A stretch of DNA of 10,292 bases from the NCBI GenBank assembly GCA_964482585.1, contig CAYZYO010000086.1, positions 1-10,292 of the forward strand, in the 5' to 3' direction. The translations under genes were made by a program, and so were the position numbers. The notes under the pieces were generated by a model. It ran no database searches and had not been told where the DNA came from. It worked only from the letters and a program-made list of their open reading frames with translations. Of this stretch, positions 1 through 6,224 are shown one piece after another; within the stretch, counting starts at the first letter, position 1; each line of letters begins with the position of its first letter. Source of the stretch: CAYZYO01 sp964482585 (GTDB lineage Bacteria > Bacillota > Syntrophomonadia > Syntrophomonadales > Syntrophomonadaceae).

Positions 1-162
1 ACTCAGATTTTGGAGCAGATCTGGGACGTAGCCGGTGATTTTGTAAACGATAATACCTTAACCGTCTATATAAAAAGATTACGAGGCAAGCTGGAAGATG
101 ATCCGCAAAATCCCACCCTTATAAAAACTGTACGCGGCCTGGGTTATAAGGTTGGTGGTTGA
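1..162 (+). CDS. OmpR/PhoB-family response regulator, C-terminal end (partial)
   Basis: Only the last 53 codons are in the window, read in frame 1 and ending at a TGA at 160-162. They match the second half of a winged-helix Trans_reg_C DNA-binding domain: the recognition-helix stretch NTLTVYIKRLRGKLEDD is followed by the wing hairpin ending in TVRGLGYKV, one of the most constant stretches of OmpR/PhoB regulators. The receiver domain lies upstream of the window. The sensor kinase ATG follows the stop after a single base, so the two are almost certainly co-transcribed and form a cognate pair. In firmicutes, pairs of this layout beside an FtsX-type ABC transporter usually control that transporter. 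The dyad at 1273-1305 is the best candidate binding site here, which is inference. Confidence 0.93.
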   Translation, partial: TQILEQIWDVAGDFVNDNTLTVYIKRLRGKLEDDPQNPTLIKTVRGLGYKVGG

Positions 163-163
163 T

Positions 164-1165
164 ATGTTTCGTAATAGAGAAATCCAGCTGTTGCTATTGA
201 CCATGGTCGCGATAAGTTTAGTTGCCGCAGCGGTCGCAGCATTGATCTCTCTGTCCGCTGCTGCTCTTGTTTTGCTTACCGCTGTTTTATTGATAGGATG
301 CAGCCTGTTATTTACCCGGTGGAGGTATCAGGAAATAACGCGGCTCTCGGAGTACCTGCGTAAGATCAGTACAGGTGCTTATTCTTTGGATGTCCGGGAT
401 AATCAGGAAGGTGAGCTTAGTATTTTAAAAAGCGATATTTACAAAGTGACTTTAATGCTATCAGAACAGGCATCGCTGTGGCAGCAGGAAAAGCTGCGAC
501 TAACCGATGTAATAGCCGATATATCTCACCAATTGAAAACCCCGCTAACCTCCATGCTGGTAATGACGGATTTATTGAGTGACAGTAAAATGCCTGAAAC
601 CAAAAGAACCGAATTTACCCGTAAAACTCGCCTGCAACTAGAACGTATTGAGTGGCTGGTTTCCTCTTTATTAAAACTCTCCAAAATTGATGCGGGAACG
701 GCAGTGTTCAAAAAGGACCTGGTAAAGGTAAAAGGGCTTTTGGAAAAAGCAATTGAACCACTTCTTATCCCCATGGACATCAAAGAACAATCCATTACCA
801 TAAACGGTGAAGATGGAGTGTCTTTTATTGGCGATTTGAAATGGACCCGGGAGGCGTTAATCAATATATTAAAAAACTGTGTAGAACACACGCCGGTGGG
901 GGGGAGTATCTCGGTTTCTTTTGCAGAGAACGCCCTGTTTACCGAAATTGTTATTGCTGATAATGGCCGCGGAATCCCTAAGGAGGATTTGCCTTTTATT
1001 TTTCAACGTTTTTATAAAGGTAGAAATGCCGGCGATGATAGTGTTGGTATTGGACTGGCTATGGCTTACAGTATTATTTCCAGTCAAAATGGAAATATCG
1101 AAATTAAAAGCGAGGAGGAAAAGGGTACTGAGTTTACGATTAAGTTCTACAAACAAATCGTTTAA
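164..1165 (+). CDS. Sensor histidine kinase with minimal sensing loop (VanS/BceS-like)
   Basis: A membrane histidine kinase of 333 residues that should autophosphorylate and pass phosphate to the regulator encoded just upstream. Residues about 7-53 form one long hydrophobic stretch, read as two helices with only a few residues between them. A short linker follows, then the H-box DISHQLKTPLTS with His122, the N-box NILKNCVEHT near 234-243, the G1 box DNGRGI near 266, the F-box FIFQRFYKG and the G2 box VGIGLAMA near 294, so the kinase looks intact. I chose the ATG at 164, with GGTGG a few bases before it, over an in-frame TTG at 152 that would overlap the regulator gene. Such loop-less kinases (BceS type) generally detect stress through a partner ABC transporter rather than a ligand of their own, and one is encoded about 200 bases downstream. 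The actual signal is unknown. Confidence 0.93.
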   Translation: MFRNREIQLLLLTMVAISLVAAAVAALISLSAAALVLLTAVLLIGCSLLFTRWRYQEITRLSEYLRKISTGAYSLDVRDNQEGELSILKSDIYKVTLMLSEQASLWQQEKLRLTDVIADISHQLKTPLTSMLVMTDLLSDSKMPETKRTEFTRKTRLQLERIEWLVSSLLKLSKIDAGTAVFKKDLVKVKGLLEKAIEPLLIPMDIKEQSITINGEDGVSFIGDLKWTREALINILKNCVEHTPVGGSISVSFAENALFTEIVIADNGRGIPKEDLPFIFQRFYKGRNAGDDSVGIGLAMAYSIISSQNGNIEIKSEEEKGTEFTIKFYKQIV

Positions 1166-1209
1166 TAAACCTATACCTTACAAATCGGATAAAGAATAGT
1201 ATTAGACCA

Positions 1210-1248
1210 GGGCGAGGGAGAGTTAAGTTTCCCTACGGCCTTTATTTT
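1210..1248 (+). terminator. Probable rho-independent terminator after the kinase gene
   Basis: GGGCGAGGGA at 1210-1219 can pair with TCCCTACGGCC at 1230-1240. This gives about nine pairs with two single-base bulges and a loop of about ten bases. TTTATTTT follows directly at 1241-1248. It lies 45 bases after the kinase stop and would separate the regulator/kinase transcript from the ABC transporter operon. The stem is imperfect and the T-tract is broken by an A, so readthrough is possible. Confidence 0.5.
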
Positions 1249-1263
1249 GCTCCAGCGAATCTC

Positions 1264-1329
1264 TTGACTTCGTAAGTGACTAAATTGTAATATTACAGTC
1301 ACTTATTTGTCATTTTAGACAGATATACT
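1264..1329 (+). promoter_or_regulatory. Candidate promoter region of the ABC transporter operon
   Basis: Two promoter readings are possible. One is TTGACT at 1264-1269, an 18-base spacer and TAATAT at 1288-1293. The other is TATACT at 1324-1329, which has no good -35 at 16-18 bases and would suit an activator-dependent promoter. The inverted repeat at 1273-1305 overlaps the first promoter and sits at the -35 position of the second. This fits control of the ABC genes by the upstream two-component system, either by repression or by activation. Which promoter is used cannot be told from the sequence. Confidence 0.4.
1273..1305. promoter_or_regulatory. Perfect inverted repeat, candidate response-regulator operator
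   Basis: TAAGTGACT at 1273-1281 is matched exactly by its reverse complement AGTCACTTA at 1297-1305, with 15 bases between. A second perfect palindrome, TGTAATATTACA, occupies 1286-1297 inside it, with a centre 2.5 bases away from the outer one. The element lies 55 bases before the ABC ATPase start and over the likely promoter, a normal place for a regulator dyad. As RNA it could also form a 9-pair hairpin, but no strong T-tract follows, so a DNA operator is the preferred reading. Confidence 0.5.
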
Positions 1330-1360
1330 TTAAACCGAACATATAAAAAGGAGTTTTACT

Positions 1361-2044
1361 ATGGAGATTTTAAGAATTGAACATCTGTCTAAAATTTACG
1401 GGCAGGGGGAAACAGTCGTAAAAGCCTTAGATAATGTTTCCTTTTCAGTTGCCCTGGGGGAATTCATTGCCATTATTGGCCCATCAGGATCAGGCAAATC
1501 TACCCTTTTGCATTTGTTGGGGGGTGTTGACCGGCCTACCAGCGGGAAAGTGTGGGTTGATAATACCGACATTTATGATCTGAACGAAACCCAGCTGGCT
1601 ATCTTTAGGCGCAGGCAGATTGGTTTGGTTTATCAGTTTTATAATCTGATTCCGGTCTTAACAGTGGAAGAAAATATTACCCTGCCCTTATTGCTGGATG
1701 GGCAGCAGGTAGATAACCAGCATTTTAATAATATCGTAAACATTGTAGATCTAAAAAACCGGCTGAGCTATCTGCCTAATCAACTTTCCGGTGGGCAGCA
1801 GCAAAGGGTCTCCATTGGCCGGGCCTTGATCAATAATCCTGTTCTTATGCTGGCAGATGAGCCCACCGGTAATCTGGACAGCAAGAACAGCCAGGAAATA
1901 GTTGGTTTATTAAAAATGTTCAATAAAGCTTATAAGCAGACCCTGCTGGTAATTACCCATGATGAACAAATTGCCTTACAGGCTGATAGAATTATTTCCA
2001 TAGAAGATGGAAGAATAGCCAAAGATGAGGTGATTCGTCCATGA
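1361..2044 (+). CDS. ABC transporter ATP-binding protein, MacB/LolD/BceA type
   Basis: The cytoplasmic ATPase subunit (227 residues, normal for the family) that drives the FtsX-type permease encoded next. All nucleotide-binding motifs are present in order: Walker A GPSGSGKST at 40-48, Q-loop Gln92 in YQFYNLIP, ABC signature LSGGQQQR at 142-149, Walker B LMLADEP ending near 168 with catalytic Glu167, D-loop NLDS at 171-174 and switch His200 in ITHD. The run from LSGGQQQR to ADEPTGNLDS is the usual one of the MacB/LolD/FtsE/BceA subfamily, which works with FtsX-fold permeases on envelope substrates, peptides or antibiotics. AAGGAG ends seven bases before the ATG. The stop overlaps the permease start as ATGA, so the two are translationally coupled. 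The substrate is not predictable from this subunit. Confidence 0.96.
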   Translation: MEILRIEHLSKIYGQGETVVKALDNVSFSVALGEFIAIIGPSGSGKSTLLHLLGGVDRPTSGKVWVDNTDIYDLNETQLAIFRRRQIGLVYQFYNLIPVLTVEENITLPLLLDGQQVDNQHFNNIVNIVDLKNRLSYLPNQLSGGQQQRVSIGRALINNPVLMLADEPTGNLDSKNSQEIVGLLKMFNKAYKQTLLVITHDEQIALQADRIISIEDGRIAKDEVIRP

Positions 2045-4629
2045 ATATTGTAAATAGGCTGACTTCAAGAAATATGTGGCAAAACAAAAAGAGAACCCTG
2101 GTTACCATTATCGGGGTTATTATTTCGGTTGCTATGGTGACAGCGGTGACAACCCTGGGTGCATCCTTTATGGATTTGATGCAAAGACAGACTATCGCCC
2201 AGAATGGGGAATGGCATGTCCTGTATAAGGAGGTAAACCAGAAACAGCTGCAGGGGATTAAGAACGATGAAAAAACTAAAACCCTGGTTTTATCAAGAGA
2301 TCTGGGCTATGCTTTACTGGAAGGAAACCAAAATCGATATAAGCCCTACTTGTTTATCAAGGAATACGATTCCCAGGGTTTTGAACAGTTCCCCATTGAA
2401 TTAACTAAAGGGCGCTTGCCCCAGAACAATAATGAGGTTGTCATTTCCGAAGAAATTGCCAAAAGTGCCAAGGTAAACTTACAGATTGGTGATCATCTGG
2501 TGCTTGATATTGGTGAGAGGTTTAAGACTGAAGATGATGGCCAATCCCTGGCTCAGCAGGACCCTTTACAAAATAAAAACGGTGAGATTGCCGAAACCTT
2601 GAATACCACCACTACCCGCAGCTATACGGTAGTGGGAATTATTGCCCGTCCCGTCTGGGAACCCGCCTGGGCACCGGGATATACTGCCATTAGCTCCGTC
2701 GATGAAAACAGCCTGGGAACAAATGATACTGTTAATGCCGCAGTAGTTTTTAACCAGGTCAGAAGGTCACTCTACACCCATGCCCAGGATCTGGCCCAGC
2801 AGAATAACATTGCAACCGTTGAATTTAATAATGAACTGCTTCGTTATTATGGTGTGACCGATAGGGATAACCTGCAACAAAGCCTTAATTCATTGATAGC
2901 CATCATTATGTCCATAATTGTAATAGGCTCAGTGGCCTTAATCTATAATGCTTTTGCTATCTCAGTTGCGGAACGTTCCCGTTATTTGGGTATGTTATCC
3001 AGTGTAGGAGCAACCAGAAAGCAGAAGAGAAACTCGGTCTTTTTTGAAGGAGCGGTGATAGCCCTGATAAGTATCCCTCTGGGCGTATTATCAGGGCTCG
3101 GCGGCTTGGCGGTTACTTTCTGGGTTATTAATCCTATGATAAGGGGAGTACTAGGAGGATCAGGAGTAACCGAGACATTTATCGTGTCAGTTACCCCTTT
3201 ATCCATACTGGGTGCTTGCTTTATCTCCATATTGACCATCTTTATTTCTACCTATTGGCCGGCCAAAAGGGCTTCTAATATATCGGCTATTGATGCCATC
3301 CGGCAAACAAGTGATATCAAGCTTAACAGGAAGGCCGTGAAAACCAGTAAATTGGTTCGCAGGTTATTTGGATTTGAAGCGGAAATTGGTTTAAAAAACC
3401 TGAAAAGAAACAAGCGCAGGTACCAGGCTACCGTTTTTTCACTGGTAATAAGCATAATTCTCTTTTTAACCGTTTCCTATTTCACTGATGGTATGCGAAA
3501 ATCAGCTGAAATCTCCCGGGATGGAATAAATTTTGATATCCAGGTAACGCTGTCCGGAGAAAACGCGACTGAAGACCAACAATTGATACAGGCTATTAGG
3601 GGTCTGAATCATGTAAGCAAATATTCTATTGTGAAAGAATTAACTTTAAACTCCTGGATTGACAAGGGGCTGGTCCCCCAAAATCTACGAGAGAATCAGA
3701 GTATGAATAGAAATGGGAAATATCCTTTCCATATAGTCATACATTCCTTGGATAAGGAGAGTCTCCAGGAATATGCCCGGGAGGTAGGCGCAGATTACCA
3801 TCAACTTACAGATACAGATAAATTTTCTGGAATTGTAATCGATACCATTTCTTATCAGGATTATGAGGCCAGAAAGTTTGTTGAGACCAAGGCCATAAAT
3901 GCCGAAATAGGTCAAGACCTTGAACTATACCATACTGATCAAGATACGCAAAATGAGACCTATTTAAACCAGCTGCAAATTGCAGCATTAACAGATAAAG
4001 TCCCCATGGGTGTGTTTTCAGACAGGCCGTACGTACTAACTGTAATTGTGTCGGAACAGGTTTTCGAGGCATTGCCTAGCAACAGGGTAATTGGCGACCA
4101 CAGGCTAGTACTAAAAAGTGATGACCCTCTGACCACCCAACACCAAATTGAGAATATGCACGAGAGCAGTTTGAACATTTTCAATGTCTACCAGATGAGG
4201 GAGCAAGAGGAACAGATAATGCTGTTAATGTCAGTTTTCACCTATGGGTTTATTGTACTGATTACAGCGATCTCTATAGCCAACATTTTTAATACTATAT
4301 CTACCAGTATTGCTCTGCGCAGAAGAGAATTTGCTATGCTTAAATCAGTGGGCATGACCCCTAAAGGATTTAGCAAAATGCTGAATTATGAAAGTGTTTT
4401 TTATGGCATAAAATCGCTGGTTTACGGGCTTCCTCTCAGTATAGCGGTAATGTATTTGATTTACCGGTCTTTAGGATACACCTTTACCTACAGCTTTACC
4501 CTTCCCTGGAATAGTATTCTATTTCTTATGGGGGCTGTATTTGTTATCGTGATTTCTGCTATGCTGTATTCCAGCAGCAAAATTAAACAGGAGAGTATTA
4601 TTGACGCATTAAAAGAGGGAAATATTTAA
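2041..4629 (+). CDS. FtsX-family ABC transporter permease with two FtsX units (862 aa)
   Basis: A membrane permease that pairs with the ATPase encoded just upstream. The layout is a repeated unit. A helix at about 20-44 is followed by an extracytoplasmic MacB-like domain (about 45-280) and three helices (about 284-306, 335-362, 383-405). Then a helix at about 462-482 is followed by a second outer domain (about 485-725) and three more helices (about 730-752, 790-808, 826-845). Each half carries the FtsX coupling loop: ERSRYLGMLSSVGATRKQ near 311 and RRREFAMLKSVGMTPKG near 760. Each half also ends in a similar stretch, ISAIDAIRQ and ESIIDALKE. GAGGTGAT inside the ATPase gene, six bases before the ATG, is a good ribosome binding site. 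Eight helices and two outer domains differ from the ten-helix, one-domain BceB layout, so it is a relative and not BceB itself. Likely roles are export or clearing of lipophilic or peptide compounds, or lipoprotein handling; which one is unknown. Confidence 0.93.
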   Translation: MNIVNRLTSRNMWQNKKRTLVTIIGVIISVAMVTAVTTLGASFMDLMQRQTIAQNGEWHVLYKEVNQKQLQGIKNDEKTKTLVLSRDLGYALLEGNQNRYKPYLFIKEYDSQGFEQFPIELTKGRLPQNNNEVVISEEIAKSAKVNLQIGDHLVLDIGERFKTEDDGQSLAQQDPLQNKNGEIAETLNTTTTRSYTVVGIIARPVWEPAWAPGYTAISSVDENSLGTNDTVNAAVVFNQVRRSLYTHAQDLAQQNNIATVEFNNELLRYYGVTDRDNLQQSLNSLIAIIMSIIVIGSVALIYNAFAISVAERSRYLGMLSSVGATRKQKRNSVFFEGAVIALISIPLGVLSGLGGLAVTFWVINPMIRGVLGGSGVTETFIVSVTPLSILGACFISILTIFISTYWPAKRASNISAIDAIRQTSDIKLNRKAVKTSKLVRRLFGFEAEIGLKNLKRNKRRYQATVFSLVISIILFLTVSYFTDGMRKSAEISRDGINFDIQVTLSGENATEDQQLIQAIRGLNHVSKYSIVKELTLNSWIDKGLVPQNLRENQSMNRNGKYPFHIVIHSLDKESLQEYAREVGADYHQLTDTDKFSGIVIDTISYQDYEARKFVETKAINAEIGQDLELYHTDQDTQNETYLNQLQIAALTDKVPMGVFSDRPYVLTVIVSEQVFEALPSNRVIGDHRLVLKSDDPLTTQHQIENMHESSLNIFNVYQMREQEEQIMLLMSVFTYGFIVLITAISIANIFNTISTSIALRRREFAMLKSVGMTPKGFSKMLNYESVFYGIKSLVYGLPLSIAVMYLIYRSLGYTFTYSFTLPWNSILFLMGAVFVIVISAMLYSSSKIKQESIIDALKEGNI

Positions 4630-4662
4630 AATAGGAAGCAAGGGAAGGAAGCAGGAGATTCA

Positions 4663-4743
4663 ATGGCTCAGATTGATTGCGTGGCTATAGACACAATGAC
4701 TATTTGCTGTATGATAATAATACACAATGACAACAAATCATAG
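4663..4743 (+). CDS. Possible 26-codon small ORF, unrecognised
   Basis: An ATG at 4663 is preceded by AGGAG at 4653-4657 with five bases between, a proper ribosome binding site. It opens a 26-codon frame ending in TAG at 4741. The peptide begins MAQIDCVAIDTMTICC and has no recognisable domain. It begins 33 bases after the permease stop and overlaps the next small frame by 17 bases in a different frame. It may be translated as a leader or coupling frame, or it may be chance. Only the ribosome binding site argues for it. Confidence 0.2.
   Translation: MAQIDCVAIDTMTICCMIIIHNDNKS
4688..4715 (+). promoter_or_regulatory. Candidate promoter before the small membrane ORF and ykvI-like gene
   Basis: TAGACA at 4688-4693 and TATGAT at 4710-4715, 16 bases apart, each match the sigma-A consensus in five of six positions. 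The start of transcription would fall near 4722, only a few bases before the ATG at 4727. A message for that small frame would then be nearly leaderless, which would account for its lack of a ribosome binding site. No better promoter is obvious for the transporter gene further on. Confidence 0.35.
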
Positions 4744-4834
4744 CGGAAAGTTTATTAAACTAGCCTATTTTTTGTACAGTATATGGCCAGTTTTTTTAGT
4801 AGCATTAACAGTTTGGATCAATGTGGTGTACTAA
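4727..4834 (+). CDS. Possible 35-residue single-helix membrane protein upstream of the YkvI-like transporter
   Basis: A frame of 35 codons ending in TAA at 4832. The product starts MTTNHSGKFIKLAYFLYSI and continues into WPVFLVALTVWINVVY. Residues 1-11 are polar with two lysines, and residues about 12-35 form one hydrophobic helix with aromatic residues along it, which fits a one-span peptide with its N-terminus inside. It lies 79 bases before the transporter start on the same strand. Several LeuT-fold symporters are known to have a tiny one-helix partner encoded next door (MetS with MetP is the clearest), so an accessory subunit is a reasonable inference. Against it, no ribosome binding site is visible before the ATG, and part of its hydrophobicity comes from T-rich sequence that also looks like a terminator. 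I do not recognise a specific family. Confidence 0.42.
   Translation: MTTNHSGKFIKLAYFLYSIWPVFLVALTVWINVVY
4757..4797 (+). terminator. Hairpin with T-tract, candidate terminator or attenuator
   Basis: AAACTAGCCTAT at 4757-4768 can pair with ATATGGCCAGTTT at 4781-4793, with one A-C mismatch and one bulged base. Seven T residues follow at 4791-4797, partly inside the stem. It stands about 130 bases after the permease stop and could end the ABC operon transcript. It also lies wholly inside the 35-codon frame at 4727-4834. If that frame is translated, ribosomes would melt the stem, which would make it a conditional terminator for the transporter gene. The T-tract is good and the stem only moderate. 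Confidence 0.5.
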
Positions 4835-4873
4835 TAAAGTAATACAATGAATAATGGTAAAAAGGATAAAGTA

Positions 4874-4909
4874 ATGACTATTCATAACATTGATGATCAA
4901 AGGAAGTGA
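4874..4909 (+). CDS. Possible 11-residue leader peptide of the YkvI-like gene
   Basis: An ATG at 4874, preceded by AAGGAT with about six bases between, opens the frame MTIHNIDDQRK. Its TGA at 4907-4909 lies at the end of the ribosome binding site AGGAAGTGA that serves the TTG at 4914. A ribosome finishing this frame would be placed almost on the transporter start, so it could couple or control its translation. It has no run of one amino acid that would suggest a classical amino-acid attenuator. The arrangement is visible; translation is not shown. Confidence 0.25.
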   Translation: MTIHNIDDQRK

Positions 4910-4913
4910 TTCC

Positions 4914-6011
4914 TTGGATATAAAAGGTATATCAGCACGCCAAATTGCTATGGCGTTTACAGGGAGTTTTTTGGGAGCCGGTTTTGTGTCAGGACAGGAA
5001 CTGACACAGTTTTTTGCGGTATTTGGAAGTTTTGGACTGCTGGGAATGGTTTTTTCCATCTTGATGTTCTTTATGTTGGGCTGCTTTGTTATGAAAGTAG
5101 CCCAACGAACAGGAATCATCGAGTTTGATAAAATTATTGTAGAAAAAGAAAAACCATGGCTTCGAGCCATTTTTGGCGGGGTATTTATTTTTTTTCTGTT
5201 TGGGGTTGTAGTTGTTATGACAGCGGGAGCTGGAGCACTGTTAAATCAGGTGTTTGGCATCCCGACAATCCTGGGGAATGCACTCATGGCTGTTTGTTTA
5301 GCGATAATAGCACTGTGGGAAGCTAAAGGAGTACTTACTGTATTTAGTATTACAGTACCTCTCTTAATTATGGTTGCAATGATTTCCGGTATTTTATCAT
5401 TTTTCTATTTTGATGGAAGCAATATTGTTGCCCGACCGTTTTCAGGGGCAAATCCCTTGCTTGGTAACTGGTTGATTTCTACGATTGCGTTTGTATCTTA
5501 TAACATGATGGCAGCTATCGCAATACTGGTGCCGATTGCATTAGATGTAAAAGAAGAAAAAACTATTAATAAAGGAATACTTCAGGGAGCGGTGCAATTA
5601 ATAATTGTATTCGTATGTATTTTACTCCCCTTGATCTTGAATCAAACTATGCTGGCGGATGTAGAGCTTCCAATGCTTACGCTGGCGGAAAAAATACATC
5701 CTGTCTTGGGGATAGTCTATGCAATTCTTCTGTTTTGCGGAATGTTTGGAAGTGCGTTATCCTGTCTTTTTGGAGTAACCGTCCGCATCAAGAAAATCAA
5801 AAATATAAAGGGAAGCATCCTGACTCCAGCCTTGGCTGTGATGGTTTTCATTGGAAGTATTGCCGGCTTTAAAAAACTCATAGCAATTATGTATCCTATC
5901 TGGGGTTATATTGGTTTTTTTGCCATGATAGGTATTTCTATGCATTTTTTATCTCTGCAAAAGAAAATTAGCATTGACATAAGAGAGCAAGAGTTCAACT
6001 ATGATAATTGA
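4914..6011 (+). CDS. ykvI: YkvI-family membrane protein (LeuT-fold type, about ten helices)
   Basis: A polytopic membrane protein of 365 residues. The first helix carries the broken, glycine-rich motif GSFLGAGFVSGQELTQFF (about residues 17-34), the hallmark of the YkvI group, which belongs with LeuT-fold (APC-type) secondary transporters. In that fold this stretch forms part of the central substrate site. About ten hydrophobic segments follow, including GVVVVMTAGAGALLNQVFG, and the tail is short and polar. Substrate and ion coupling are not known for the group, so transporter is a fold-based inference. The start is chosen as the TTG at 4914 because AGGAAGTGA, one base off the ideal ribosome binding site, ends just before it. 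A TTG/ATG pair at 4890-4895 would add eight residues but has no such site. Upstream lie a possible one-helix peptide and a leader frame. By eye the gene uses more AT-rich codons than its neighbours. Confidence 0.85.
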   Translation: MDIKGISARQIAMAFTGSFLGAGFVSGQELTQFFAVFGSFGLLGMVFSILMFFMLGCFVMKVAQRTGIIEFDKIIVEKEKPWLRAIFGGVFIFFLFGVVVVMTAGAGALLNQVFGIPTILGNALMAVCLAIIALWEAKGVLTVFSITVPLLIMVAMISGILSFFYFDGSNIVARPFSGANPLLGNWLISTIAFVSYNMMAAIAILVPIALDVKEEKTINKGILQGAVQLIIVFVCILLPLILNQTMLADVELPMLTLAEKIHPVLGIVYAILLFCGMFGSALSCLFGVTVRIKKIKNIKGSILTPALAVMVFIGSIAGFKKLIAIMYPIWGYIGFFAMIGISMHFLSLQKKISIDIREQEFNYDN

Positions 6012-6112
6012 AGAGCAACTTTAAACAGCAATGAAGCAGTAGAGGAACTTAAAAGCAAAGCAGGTACCCATATATTACTTCATGGTATATTGCCGAAAAG
6101 GAGGGAGGGGGG

Positions 6113-6142
6113 CACCTTTCCAGTGTTAAAAAGGAAAAGGTG
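6113..6142. repeat. Inverted repeat between ykvI-like gene and dinB
   Basis: CACCTTTCC at 6113-6121 pairs with GGAAAAGGTG at 6133-6142 with one bulged A and an 11-base loop. No T-tract follows on either strand, so it is not a standard terminator. A purine-rich G tract stands just before it at about 6099-6112. It could mark the end of the ykvI-like message or be a regulatory stem before dinB; the sequence does not decide. Confidence 0.3.
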
Positions 6143-6181
6143 GTTGCAGGTTTTAGAAAAATCCTCACACAGTTCAAGGTT

Positions 6182-6190
6182 TGCTATAAT
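6182..6190 (+). promoter_or_regulatory. Extended -10 promoter of dinB
   Basis: TGCTATAAT is a perfect TATAAT with the TGn extension, 34 bases before the dinB ATG. The -35 position 17 bases upstream (TCCTCA at 6162-6167) is poor, as is common with extended -10 promoters. No LexA box of the CGAAC-N4-GTTCG type is visible around it, so the gene may not be SOS-controlled. Confidence 0.6.
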
Positions 6191-6224
6191 ATACCTATAT
6201 ATTTGCTTTTTTGGAGGGTAGGCC

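Noticed and set aside
4805..4834. TTAACA followed by TACTAA as a promoter just before the ykvI-like gene.
   Set aside because: The -10 matches the consensus poorly; the TAGACA/TATGAT pair at 4688-4715 is better.
4805..5170. Minus-strand frame of 121 codons over the start of the ykvI-like gene.
   Set aside because: It mirrors the conserved first helices of the transporter and has no family likeness; an antisense shadow.
6123..6221. GTG-started frame of 32 codons with a basic N-terminus and a hydrophobic end (VLKRKRWLQVLEK...).
   Set aside because: It overlaps the dinB -10 box and ribosome binding site, and the possible ribosome binding site upstream is too far from the GTG. The hydrophobic end comes from the AT-rich promoter.
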